A DNA stretch of 64,000 nt, taken from assembly GCA_964609385.1 (NCBI GenBank), contig CAZSSM010000023.1, positions 1 to 64,000 on the forward strand, read 5' to 3'. A program made the translations under genes and the position numbers. Shown here piece after piece: positions 26,934 through 35,471 of this stretch. Below the pieces are notes generated by a model. That model saw nothing but the letters and a program-made list of their open reading frames with translations. It was not told the origin of the DNA and ran no database searches. Position 1 is the stretch's first letter. Each line of letters begins with the position of its first letter. This DNA comes from CAZSSM01 sp964609385 (GTDB taxonomy: Bacteria; Planctomycetota; Planctomycetia; Isosphaerales; Isosphaeraceae).

Positions 26934-27205
26934 CGGCTGGCCTCGGCGGATGGTCTGGCTATCCCAATGCCCGCCCTTATCGATCGGGCCGCCCGTATCA
27001 TTTGTGTTGGTGGTTCGGATGAGCACGGAGGGGGCGACTGCTCCCCTGTCGGCCCATTCCCATTGGGTGGCCCAACCCAAGCCGTCGATCCCGTTCGGCC
27101 GTCGTAGGCCCCCCGAAGTCTCGTGTCGGGGGCCTCGATCTTTCGGTTTGACGGATTGCAACGGCGATTTAGGCGAGGTCGGTCGATCCATATCAGATCG
27201 GCCGA

Positions 27206-29779
27206 TTAGAGTTCCGATGTCGTCCAGCCTTCGAGATTCTGATCGACCGAATCGGTCCCACTGCCGCCGACGACGGTGCCAACGACTGGTAGAAGCGGAT
27301 CGAGCAGGATGTTGTCATTGCCCCCGAGCGCGATCAAGAGGACCGCATCGTCGAGGTCGTACGTGGCCAGGTCGGTCACCGGGTTAGAAACGGTCCCGGG
27401 GTTGATTCGGAAGCGAATCCGGGAGCTGAATAAGTCGAGGTCCAAGGTCTCCGATGCTTCGGTCCCTTCGAAGATGAATTGGTCGGCATCCGAACCGCCA
27501 TCGAGTTGGTCGTTTCCGTTACCCCCTTCGAGGGTATCGTGACCGGATCCTCCTTTGAGGGTGTCACGGTCGCTGCCGCCTCGGAGTCGGTCGTGATGGT
27601 TGCCGCCGACCAAGTGGTCATGGCCCTGATTGCCCATCAGGGTGTCGTCACCGGCATGGCCTTTGAGAGTATCGTTGCCCGAGTCCCCTCGAATCGTGTC
27701 GGCACCATCGCCGCCGAGAAGGGTATCGGCTTCGCTTCCACCGGAGATCATGTCGCGGCCGGAGCCCCCCTCGATCCGGTCGCGACCGTCATGGCCCGAG
27801 AGGCTGTCAGCGCCGGAGTGGCCGATCAAGGTATCGTCGCCATCGTTGCCGTCCAGGGTGTCGCTGCCGCCGCCGGCCTCGAGCCGGTCATTGCCCGCGC
27901 CGCCTTGGAGGTAATCATGACCCCCCTCGCCCTGGAGCGTGTCGTCGTCGGCACCGCCGACCAACGTGTCGCGGCCGGCCTGACCCTTGAGCGTGTCGCG
28001 ACCCTTGTTGCCGTCGAGCAAGTCGAGGCCGTCCCCGCCGACGAGCTTGTCATGGCCATCCTCGCCACGGATCGTGTCGTGGCCCCCCTCGCCCTTGAGC
28101 GTATCGTTGCCGGGTCCGCCCGAGAGGGAGTCGGCCTGGCTGCCACCGGTCAGCGTATCGTTGCCGTCCTGGCCGCGGAGCAAGTCGCTACCGCCATTGC
28201 CCAGGATCGAGTCGGCCCCCGACCCACCGAGGATCGTGTCGGCGCCCGAGCCGCCTTGAAGCGTGTCGTGGCCCGAACCGCCGTCGATGGTGATCGGTAA
28301 AGACAAGCCCGACGCGTCGAGCCGATCGTCTCCTTCACCCATCGCGATTGCGACCTCTGTGATCCCACTGAAGGTCCCCAGGACCTGATCGTTGCCATCG
28401 GACCATGTCACGGTGTTGCCGGCCGATTGCAAGGTATAGTCATCCGCACTTGACGTCCCAGCCAGGTGGAGGATGCCGTCGACGACCTGCGAGGCGATCG
28501 TGACGGTGTCGCTGAAAAGGGGCGATGTGATGCCTGTCTCGTCGTCGACGACCCGCAGATCCACGTTGAACGTGCCCATGCCGTCGAGGGGGAACTGGAC
28601 GTCGATGTCGGTGCTGTAGGCATGATATGTAGCCTGGGTTTGCCAAGGCCCGCCATCGAGCCGATATTCCAAGCGATCGACGGTGTTGATGGTCATCGCT
28701 GAGGTCCCGCGACCCCGAGGGTTCTGATTGGCCAGCGTGTTGACCGATGCCGACCCTTGGAACCGATACTGACCAGAGAGCGAATCGAACTGGCCGGATC
28801 CGCTGAGGCTCAAGGGCACGTCAAGCACGTCGAAGATCCCGTCACCGTCGCTGTCCTGCCAACCCATCATTGCCGCCGAACTCGCCGAGGTCGAATACGC
28901 GCCCCAGACGTTCATTTGGCGTTGGGCCTCCGCCATGATGCTGTCGACCCGGCTCGACGGGTTGGGATGGTCGTCGTTGGCATTGAGGTTCTGAGTGTTG
29001 TAGTAGCCGGAGTAGGAGTTGTAGCTATTCGAGCCTGGGTATTCGTCCAGTGCATAAAAAATATGGCCCATCTCGTGGGCGGTCACATGACTCATCCGGC
29101 TGATGCCCCAGCCGTTGTTGTCGTAAGTCATGACCATGAACGGACCGCCGAGGTAGGCATAGGCGAAGTAGTTGTCGGAGAACTTGCCGTTTTGGTCGGC
29201 TTCCGAGTCCACGACGAAGATCGTGGTGGCCCAGTCGGTCCCGGCTTCGAGCCGCCGATCATTGTTGTAGTTGAGCATGTCGGAGAAGTACGAACCGACA
29301 TCGTCGGCCTGAACATAATTCAGATAATCTTGAATCCAGAGGTCCTGGTCCGATTGGGGACGATTGATCGGCTCGTAGCCGGTGGGCACAGGTTGGTCGG
29401 CGTGGCTGAAGTCGACATGGAACTCCAAATGATGCTTGTCGCTGAAGCTGGTGGAGAGGGTCTGGACCCACCAGTCGAGCCCTTCGACGATCTCGGCCTT
29501 GACCTGATCGATCCGGGACGTGTCCCAGTCCTCGGTCTCGGCATCGACCGACCCGTTGGACTCGAGCAGGACGACGTCGACGGCGACATCGCCGAGCATG
29601 AACACGGAGTTGTTTTGCCAATTAGCCCCAAAGGGCAGGCCGACACCGTCGAGCACGATTCGCCGTTCAAGGACGATGGCGGGGTCGCGTCCGGGGGCGT
29701 ATCGGCAGGCGTCGTGGCGTTGACGGGCGGTGGTCCGTGAGGCTTTCGGCGCGGATCGGATCGCGACGCGCAAGATCAT
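27206..29779 (-). CDS. Secreted zinc metalloprotease with RTX repeats
   Basis: An 857-residue protein. The N-terminus carries LERRIVLDG near residue 37, a variant of the LEPRxLLD surface-protein motif. Residues about 50-330 contain a zincin domain with HEMGHIFYALDEY at 235-247: H235, E236 and H239 are the zinc/catalytic residues and the trailing DEY resembles M64-type peptidases. A beta-sandwich domain follows (about 350-450). Then come about 30 RTX nonapeptides and a C-terminal cap similar to that of the protein at 7357-10014. Most likely an extracellular calcium-stabilised protease; the substrate is unknown. Confidence 0.8.
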   Translation of the reverse strand: MILRVAIRSAPKASRTTARQRHDACRYAPGRDPAIVLERRIVLDGVGLPFGANWQNNSVFMLGDVAVDVVLLESNGSVDAETEDWDTSRIDQVKAEIVEGLDWWVQTLSTSFSDKHHLEFHVDFSHADQPVPTGYEPINRPQSDQDLWIQDYLNYVQADDVGSYFSDMLNYNNDRRLEAGTDWATTIFVVDSEADQNGKFSDNYFAYAYLGGPFMVMTYDNNGWGISRMSHVTAHEMGHIFYALDEYPGSNSYNSYSGYYNTQNLNANDDHPNPSSRVDSIMAEAQRQMNVWGAYSTSASSAAMMGWQDSDGDGIFDVLDVPLSLSGSGQFDSLSGQYRFQGSASVNTLANQNPRGRGTSAMTINTVDRLEYRLDGGPWQTQATYHAYSTDIDVQFPLDGMGTFNVDLRVVDDETGITSPLFSDTVTIASQVVDGILHLAGTSSADDYTLQSAGNTVTWSDGNDQVLGTFSGITEVAIAMGEGDDRLDASGLSLPITIDGGSGHDTLQGGSGADTILGGSGADSILGNGGSDLLRGQDGNDTLTGGSQADSLSGGPGNDTLKGEGGHDTIRGEDGHDKLVGGDGLDLLDGNKGRDTLKGQAGRDTLVGGADDDTLQGEGGHDYLQGGAGNDRLEAGGGSDTLDGNDGDDTLIGHSGADSLSGHDGRDRIEGGSGRDMISGGSEADTLLGGDGADTIRGDSGNDTLKGHAGDDTLMGNQGHDHLVGGNHHDRLRGGSDRDTLKGGSGHDTLEGGNGNDQLDGGSDADQFIFEGTEASETLDLDLFSSRIRFRINPGTVSNPVTDLATYDLDDAVLLIALGGNDNILLDPLLPVVGTVVGGSGTDSVDQNLEGWTTSEL
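27470..28283 (-). repeat. RTX nonapeptide repeat tract, about 30 copies
   Basis: A 27-base coding period of GGxGxDxLx units on the minus strand. The copies are more regular than in the other RTX protein, with Asp at position 5 nearly invariant. Confidence 0.9.
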
Positions 29780-30011
29780 GGATGGCGTTCCCCGGCTCGT
29801 GGACGTGGGCTTCGATCACGGAATCCCGCCGTTCTCTCGGCGGGACAGTGATTTCCGTGAGAAGCCTAGTCCCGAGCTGGGTCGCGTGGCCTTGGGGCGA
29901 CGGGAGGTGTGTCCCGTCGACCACCTCGGTCCGTCGGGGTCTCGGTCCTCGTCGTCGAGGCCCGACGTGACCAAGGAGCATGTTGGGAGGCGACGGCCCT
30001 GCGGCTTCGAC

Positions 30012-30263
30012 TCAGGCGGCCTGCTTTTCCTGGATCATTTCAGAGATTTGGCCGATCGAGTCGAGGCAGTCGACACCCGCCTCGTGGGCCTCGACGGTGA
30101 TAGCGAAGGTGTCTTCCAGGAAGTTGACCAGCTTCAACGTACTGATCGAGTCGAGGATGCCGCCGGTAATCAGCGGCGTGGCGTCGTTCAACTCGTCGGG
30201 GTCCTCGCCGGGCAGGAACTCGTCGAGGATAAACTGATGAAGGGTTTGCCGGATCTCGGGCAT
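30012..30263 (-). CDS. Acyl carrier protein
   Basis: An 83-residue acidic four-helix carrier protein. The phosphopantetheine attachment site is Ser39 in GGILDSIST, with the usual DSI/DSL context. ATG 30263 gives the normal ACP length; the frame is open further upstream but that part is basic and unlike ACPs. It lies 136 bases downstream of the alkaline-phosphatase-superfamily gene on the same strand. It is probably a specialised ACP, because no fatty-acid synthesis genes are adjacent. The acyl group and partner enzymes are unknown. Confidence 0.88.
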   Translation of the reverse strand: MPEIRQTLHQFILDEFLPGEDPDELNDATPLITGGILDSISTLKLVNFLEDTFAITVEAHEAGVDCLDSIGQISEMIQEKQAA

Positions 30264-30399
30264 CGAGGGCACCTCGGGTTGGGAAAGGACGAGAAGGTCG
30301 TTCGTCTGACCGTTGGCACGTTTCAAATCGGGAAAGGTCCGTGCCGATCGATCACCGTGTCTGACACGATCGGTCAATCGTTCGGTCGATGGGGCGATT

Positions 30400-31989
30400 T
30401 CAGACGGACGTCCGGGCAATCACGGGGTCGTCGATCCAGGCCGGCGGGGCGATCGGCTCGGCGATGGTTGGCGCTTCGACGATCCGTTGGGCCGGTAGGG
30501 GTTGCTCGAAGGCCTCGTCGAGCACGCGTCCCTGCATCGTGCCCGGAATCGGTAGATCGAGCAGGGCCAGGCTGGTCGGCGCGACGTCCTCGAGCCGCGC
30601 GTGGAGGCGGTCTCCAGCCCGGACGCCAGGAGCGTGAATGGCCAGGATTCCCGAACGATAGTGCGTCGCCGGCAGGTTCCAGTCGGGCCGGGTGATCCGA
30701 CGGTCGATGCCCCACTTGGCTTGGGCTTGGAACCCGTCGGCCGAGAGGGCCAGCACCTCGGGCATGCCCCGGGCGGCCGGCTCGAGGCCATACCGCTCGG
30801 CCGTGCTGAAGACCTCGGCAAAGAGCGGCCGGCCGGTCTCGGGATCACGCGCCTCGTTGAAGATCTCGATGACATCGTCGATGGTCCGATCGGCACGTGA
30901 AGCGTTGTGGTGTTGCTCGGGATTCAAATAGATTGATCCGTTAAGCTGACCGAAGGGCGCGAAGGCCAAGGTTCGAGACCAGTCGCATCCGACCTGACCG
31001 GCCACCGAGCGCGGGAATCGACGGCCCGACCCGCCGGGTCGCCGACGCGCCTGCCATCGCCGATAGCGATCGCGGAGTCGTTGCAGGCGGTAGGCGAACC
31101 GGGTCCCGTAGGTCCGGCCTCGGAAGAGTCCGGCCTGCTCGAGGATCCCGTTGACGTTGACCAGGGCATGGCACGGCCCGAACCCGTGGTCAGAGACGGC
31201 GATGACCGCCGCATCGCGCCGGCTGGCCAGTTCGAGGAGCCGTCCGATCGCCTCGTCGAGACTCCGGAGGCAGGCGACAATCTCGTCGTGCCAAGCCGGC
31301 GCACGCTCGGCGGTCCCATCCTCAAGGTCGAGATAGGGCCAGAGCCGATGCAGGAGGCTGTCGAGGTTGTGGAAGTGGACCATCAAGGCCGACCAATCGG
31401 TCCGAGCGTCGGCGCGTTCGGCCGCCTCGGCCCGTGCGTCGAAGACGGCCCGACACTGTGCGGCAATTGTCCGGAGTTCGCTCAGGGTTCGCGGCCGGCG
31501 TTTCCAAACGATTTTGTGGGTGTAGTCGGGCAGATTGGTCCGGATCTCATCGTAGAAGTCGGGGCATTGGGCGAAAGCCCAGTCGCGCCCGGGCGCGTCG
31601 CTACCAGCGACGATCAGGCCGCTGACCTCAGGCGCTGGGTAGGTCATCGGCAGGTTCAGGCTGATGACCGGCCGATCCCAAGCATCGAGGACCTGCCAGA
31701 GCCCCGGCACGCGAACGCGACCGGCGTGATTGGGTCGGACCGTGCCGTCCTCGGCGTCGAGGTAGTAAAACTCGTGAATCCCGTGGTCCTCGGGCGGCGC
31801 GCCGGTCAGGAACGAGGTCCAAGCTACCGGCGTGATCATCGGCGCCGTCGAAGCGAGTTGCCCGGTGGCCGACCGCCGCCAGAGGGCGCGGAGATGGGGC
31901 ATCCAGCCCCGTTCGAAGGCCGCGTCGAGGACGGCTTGGGTTCCGCCGTCGAGCCCGAGATAGACCACGCGTGAGATGGCTGCCGGCAT
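30400..31989 (-). CDS. Alkaline-phosphatase-superfamily phosphodiesterase
   Basis: A 529-residue type I phosphodiesterase/nucleotide-pyrophosphatase-like enzyme. The metal and nucleophile signature is visible: YLGLDGG (Asp14), PMITPVAWTSFLTG (Thr53 probable nucleophile), HNLDSLLHRLWPY and SDHGFGPCH. No signal peptide is evident from ATG 31989, so it may be cytoplasmic. An upstream start at 32106 would add 39 basic residues. Its gene lies between the SMR transporter and the ACP gene, which together look like an operon. It could hydrolyse a phosphodiester such as the ACP phosphopantetheine arm; this is speculation from context. Confidence 0.82.
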   Translation of the reverse strand: MPAAISRVVYLGLDGGTQAVLDAAFERGWMPHLRALWRRSATGQLASTAPMITPVAWTSFLTGAPPEDHGIHEFYYLDAEDGTVRPNHAGRVRVPGLWQVLDAWDRPVISLNLPMTYPAPEVSGLIVAGSDAPGRDWAFAQCPDFYDEIRTNLPDYTHKIVWKRRPRTLSELRTIAAQCRAVFDARAEAAERADARTDWSALMVHFHNLDSLLHRLWPYLDLEDGTAERAPAWHDEIVACLRSLDEAIGRLLELASRRDAAVIAVSDHGFGPCHALVNVNGILEQAGLFRGRTYGTRFAYRLQRLRDRYRRWQARRRPGGSGRRFPRSVAGQVGCDWSRTLAFAPFGQLNGSIYLNPEQHHNASRADRTIDDVIEIFNEARDPETGRPLFAEVFSTAERYGLEPAARGMPEVLALSADGFQAQAKWGIDRRITRPDWNLPATHYRSGILAIHAPGVRAGDRLHARLEDVAPTSLALLDLPIPGTMQGRVLDEAFEQPLPAQRIVEAPTIAEPIAPPAWIDDPVIARTSV

Positions 31990-32791
31990 CGGGTCTGGTC
32001 CGTTCCTTACCTGGACGGAGGCAATCCGTCGAGCCGGGCGGCGCCGGCCGTTCCTCCGCACCGTGGCGCGGGGCACCGGCGGGCCGAGGGACTCGGTCGA
32101 CCGCAATCCTGGAGGGCGAGCGGGGTCGAGGGGTCGCCCGAAGCTCGGGCCGCTCCTCAGCCCGATCTCGCCGACGTTCGCGACGCCAAGGCGACCCGTG
32201 GTGCGGGAGGCTAACTCGGCCCGAAGACACGGTCAAGGCCGCCTCCATGCGCATCCCGGGAGACGTCGGAGGCTCCCGATCGATCGAGGAGACCGTCCGG
32301 ACTTCTGATCCGGTGTCGACGGATTTGCGGGCGTCGGTCGGTCCTTCGAGGTCGGTCCCCGACTCGACCGTCGGATCGTTCTTCGGAGGCTCGGGGGCCG
32401 TCTTTGGGTCGGCTTCTGGACCCTTCGGCTCGACCGGCGCGGTCGTCTCGGAAACGTTGGGGGGCTCGTCCGACGGCGTTCCCAGATTCAGGCCGATGAT
32501 TCCCAGGACGATCAGGACCAGCGAGCCGGCCTTAACCGGGGTCATCGGCTCGTCGAAGGCGAAGACGCCGATTAGGGTGATCAAGGCCGTGCCGGCACCC
32601 GACCAAATCGCGTAGACGACCGACACCTCGATCGTCCGCAAAGCCAGGGTCATCAGCCCGAGGCTGGCCAGGTACAGGGGACCAATCGCCAACGAAGGTC
32701 CCAGCCGCGTGAAGCCGGCCGACAATTTCATCGACGTCGTCCCCAGGACTTCCAGGACGATCGCCAGGACCAGATAAAGCGCGCTCGGCAT
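31628..32791 (-). CDS. SMR-family transporter with anomalous long C-terminal tail
   Basis: The first about 105 residues form a complete small multidrug resistance protein (EmrE/SugE type) with four membrane helices. The membrane-embedded Glu is in VLAIVLEVLGTTSMK, and the SVVYAIWSGAGTA loop is typical. ATG 32791 was chosen because GGGAGAGG lies 8 bases upstream. The frame then stays open for about 280 more residues. The tail is first Pro/Glu/Thr-rich and later basic and unlike protein, and its last 362 bases overlap the next gene in another frame. A normal SMR protein would end near 32470. A frameshift or sequencing error that removed the true stop is the simplest explanation. Confidence 0.75.
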   Translation of the reverse strand: MPSALYLVLAIVLEVLGTTSMKLSAGFTRLGPSLAIGPLYLASLGLMTLALRTIEVSVVYAIWSGAGTALITLIGVFAFDEPMTPVKAGSLVLIVLGIIGLNLGTPSDEPPNVSETTAPVEPKGPEADPKTAPEPPKNDPTVESGTDLEGPTDARKSVDTGSEVRTVSSIDREPPTSPGMRMEAALTVSSGRVSLPHHGSPWRRERRRDRAEERPELRATPRPRSPSRIAVDRVPRPAGAPRHGAEERPAPPGSTDCLRPGKERTRPDAGSHLTRGLSRARRRNPSRPRRGLRTGLDAPSPRPLAAVGHRATRFDGADDHAGSLDLVPDRRAARGPRDSRVLLPRRRGRHGPTQSRRSRSRAGALAGPRCLGSAGHQPEPADDLPSA

Positions 32792-32998
32792 CAGCTCGGC
32801 CTCTCCCAAAGATGGCAAGATGGAATCGTGTCAGCGAAGACGATTTGAAACTGTAACGCGGTGACTGCAAAGGGGTCCCGAGGGGTCGATCATTCCCGCT
32901 CGTCCTTTGGAGCGGTCAGCTTGATCCAACCCCCGTTCGACGACAGAGTCGTCGGGGATGGCGAGTTCGATCGTCGGTGTTTTCGGAACGAGGGAGAT

Positions 32999-33592
32999 AT
33001 GATTTCCGCGGTGCCATTGCTTTCCAAACGATTGGCCGAACGGATCAAAGAGCGGTCGGCCGACCATCATGCGTCCTTTGTCGTTGCAATTGATGGGCGA
33101 AGCGGCTCGGGCAAATCCACGATCGCGTCCTTCCTGAAGGCAGAGCTCGATGCGATCGTGATTCCAGGCGATGATTTCTTTGCGGGCGGGGTCCAACTCC
33201 GGAACGATCCCCCGCAGCAACTCGCAGCCGATTGTATGGACTGGCGATCGCTCGGGACGGTCTTGGACCAACTGAAGCGTCAAGGGACAGCTCAGTATCG
33301 CCCCTTCGATTGGGAGAAGTTCGATGGATCCAAGTCAGATCGACCAATCTCCGTGGAGAGCCGCCCGGTGATCGTGGTCGAGGGGGTATACTCGGCGCGG
33401 CCGGAACTGCGTGACCTGATCGATCTCGCCGTGCTCGTCGACATCGACGAAGACCTGCGACTTCAGCGCCTTCTGGAACGAGAGGGAGAGATCTCCGGAT
33501 GGGAGCAACAATGGCATCTCGGGGAGAACTGGTACTTCACCAATGTAGCTCTTCGAGAAAGCTTTGATTTTGTCGTTGATAACAGCATTTGA
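32999..33592 (+). CDS. Uridine-kinase-like P-loop NTPase
   Basis: A 197-residue protein with a Walker A motif at residues 33-41 (GRSGSGKST), a GDDFF segment like the substrate-binding GDDF of uridine and pantothenate kinases, and a VIVVEGVYSARPEL strand typical of the family, followed by IDLAVLVDIDEDLRLQRLLERE (lid). It probably phosphorylates a nucleoside or another small alcohol with ATP. ATG 32999 has GAGGGAG just upstream; an earlier ATG at 32861 lacks one. It sits between two minus-strand genes. Confidence 0.82.
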   Translation: MISAVPLLSKRLAERIKERSADHHASFVVAIDGRSGSGKSTIASFLKAELDAIVIPGDDFFAGGVQLRNDPPQQLAADCMDWRSLGTVLDQLKRQGTAQYRPFDWEKFDGSKSDRPISVESRPVIVVEGVYSARPELRDLIDLAVLVDIDEDLRLQRLLEREGEISGWEQQWHLGENWYFTNVALRESFDFVVDNSI

Positions 33593-33613
33593 ACATAGTC
33601 GAGATATCATATA

Positions 33614-34027
33614 TTAGAAGCCATCGCCTGCTTGGTGGCGCGCATCGATCTCGAAGGGGTTATCTAGGTAGAAGTGGCGGCCCCGGGTCCAGACCCAGAG
33701 CGAGGCGAGCAGGTAGGCGGGGATGAAGGCGGGTCCCCAACGCTCGGCTTGGCGGACGTGGGCCTGTTCGTGCGCCCGGCAGTCGTCGAGGAATTCCGGC
33801 GTCTGACCAACGATGATATGGCCGAGGGTCATTGCCGCGGCGCGGACTGGGAGCCGGGTCATGATCCAGGGGAGCCAGCCGCCGTAAAACTCCAAGGCCC
33901 CTTGGCGGATCTGGGCGCGGCCTCCGCTGACCAGAGTGATCGTGCCGACGAGCACGCCGACCGAGGTGGAGGGCGACGCCCAAACGATCAAGATCAGTTT
34001 CTTCGTGAGATCGAGTGTGCGGTTCAT
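33614..34027 (-). CDS. Small membrane protein with HExxH motif
   Basis: A 137-residue protein with one or two hydrophobic segments near the N-terminus (LILIVWASPSTSVGVLVGTITLV) and another near residue 115. Between them is HEQAHVRQAERWG, an HExxH zinc-site sequence followed by Gln and Arg. This resembles short membrane-attached zincins annotated as hypothetical, but the protein is small for a complete peptidase. ATG 34027 is used; TTG at 34045 is possible. It converges on the upstream kinase-like gene with only 21 bases between the stops. Confidence 0.6.
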   Translation of the reverse strand: MNRTLDLTKKLILIVWASPSTSVGVLVGTITLVSGGRAQIRQGALEFYGGWLPWIMTRLPVRAAAMTLGHIIVGQTPEFLDDCRAHEQAHVRQAERWGPAFIPAYLLASLWVWTRGRHFYLDNPFEIDARHQAGDGF

Positions 34028-34195
34028 GGTCTCGGGCGTTGTCAAGGTTCGATGTGGAAGATCGTTTCGTCCGCGATCAGAGAAGTCCGAAGCTCGGCTT
34101 GTCCAGTTGGGGGGATCCTCCTAGGGTACGCGCATTGGTCTGGATTCGGCGAACCGAACGCTCGAACGCGTGCGACAACCAAAGAGGGGGGCGCG

Positions 34196-35347
34196 ATGGA
34201 CTTCGCCTGGACCGAACAGCAGCGAGAATGGCACGAGGCCGCCTCGCGATTCGCCCGCGAGGAGTTGGTCGACGAGAAGGACCTACTCCGTCGAGACGAG
34301 CATCGCGAGTTCTCTCGGAGCGGTTGGGAGAAGTGTGCGCGGTTCGGGATTCAGGGGCTCCCGATCCCCGAAGAGTACGGTGGTCGTGGCTTGGGGCTCA
34401 CCACGACGATCGCGGCCATGGAGGGCTTGGGCTACGGTTGTCCCGAGACGGCTTTGATCTTCGCCATCAACGCCTCGATGTGGACCAACGCGATCCCCCT
34501 GCTCCGCTACGGAACCGAAGCGCAGAAACGCCGATGGCTCCCCGGACTCTGCGACGGCACGCTGGTCGGAGCCAATGGCGCCAGCGAGTACGAGGCCGGC
34601 AGCGACATCTTCGGCATGGCCGCCACAGCGCGACGGGACGACGACCACTGGATCCTCGATGGTCGCAAGACCTGGATCACCAGCGGGCCGGTGGCCGACC
34701 TGTTTGTCTGCTACGCCAAGACCTCGCCCGATCAAGGGATCTTGGGCATCTCGGCCTTCCTGGTTCCTCGAGAGACGCCCGGTTTCCACGCCGACCGCGA
34801 GCTTCCCAAGATGGGTGTGCGGACCGTGCCGATGGGCGAGGCGGTCTTCGAAGGCTGTCGGCTCCCTTGGGAGGCCATGCTCGGCCGCGAGGGGCGCGGC
34901 GCGGAGGTCTTTAACTGCTCGATGGAATGGGAGCGCGGCGCGATCTTGGCCAGCGCCCTCGGTACGATGCGTCGGCAGATCGAGACCTGCATCCGACACG
35001 CACGGACCCGGCAGCAGTACGGCAAGCCGATCGGTAAGAATCAGGCTGTGGCGCACACGATCGTCGACATGCAACTGCGATTGGAGACCTGCCGGCCATT
35101 GGTCTATAAGATCGGCTGGCTGAAAGATCGAGGCGAGGATGCCACGCTCGCCTCAGCTCTGGCCAAGCTGCATGTTTCGGAGTCGCTGGTTCAGAACAGC
35201 CTGGCCGCGGTCCGTGTCTTCGGCGCTCGGGGCTTCGTGGCCGAATATGGGGTCGAACGTGATCTCCGTGACAGTGTTGGCAGCTTGATCTACTCCGGGA
35301 CCAACGAGGTCCAGAAGAACATCATCGCTCAGCATCTCCGGCTCTGA
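34196..35347 (+). CDS. Acyl-CoA dehydrogenase family protein
   Basis: A 383-residue FAD flavoprotein of the acyl-CoA dehydrogenase fold, of normal length. The N-terminal helical domain ends in PEEYGGRGLG. The middle beta domain has GANGASEYEAGSD, where the usual TEP is replaced by NGA, and WILDGRKTWITSG. The C-terminal helical domain has RTRQQYGKPIGKNQAV and IYSGTNEVQKNIIAQ. The residue that is the catalytic Glu in many members (YEGT) is Ser here, near 367. ATG 34196 has AAAGAGGGGG 6 bases upstream. It may act on a carrier-bound or unusual acyl substrate; this is inference. Confidence 0.9.
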   Translation: MDFAWTEQQREWHEAASRFAREELVDEKDLLRRDEHREFSRSGWEKCARFGIQGLPIPEEYGGRGLGLTTTIAAMEGLGYGCPETALIFAINASMWTNAIPLLRYGTEAQKRRWLPGLCDGTLVGANGASEYEAGSDIFGMAATARRDDDHWILDGRKTWITSGPVADLFVCYAKTSPDQGILGISAFLVPRETPGFHADRELPKMGVRTVPMGEAVFEGCRLPWEAMLGREGRGAEVFNCSMEWERGAILASALGTMRRQIETCIRHARTRQQYGKPIGKNQAVAHTIVDMQLRLETCRPLVYKIGWLKDRGEDATLASALAKLHVSESLVQNSLAAVRVFGARGFVAEYGVERDLRDSVGSLIYSGTNEVQKNIIAQHLRL

Positions 35348-35392
35348 GTCTCTTGGACGAGGTGAGCGCGATCACAATCGCCCGATACCGAA

Positions 35393-35431
35393 AACGGACC
35401 GAGCGAAGAGTCCATCCTCGCTCGGTCCGTT
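35393..35431. terminator. Bidirectional intrinsic terminator
   Basis: A perfect 14-base inverted repeat (AACGGACCGAGCGA / TCGCTCGGTCCGTT) with an 11-base loop lies between two converging genes. AAAA precedes it, giving a U-run for the minus strand, and TGTTCTT follows for the plus strand. Confidence 0.8.
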
Positions 35432-35471
35432 GTTCTTGAGGGCGCTTTGCTGAAACGATCCGCGAGGGACC

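Noticed and set aside
27479..28300. Plus-strand open frame of 273 codons rich in Val/Ala
   Set aside because: It is the antisense shadow of the RTX repeats, open because of the repetitive GC-rich codons.
32999..33592. P-loop protein considered as a zeta-toxin-like kinase
   Set aside because: GDDFF and VVEGVYSARPEL fit uridine-kinase relatives better, and no antitoxin-like gene overlaps it.
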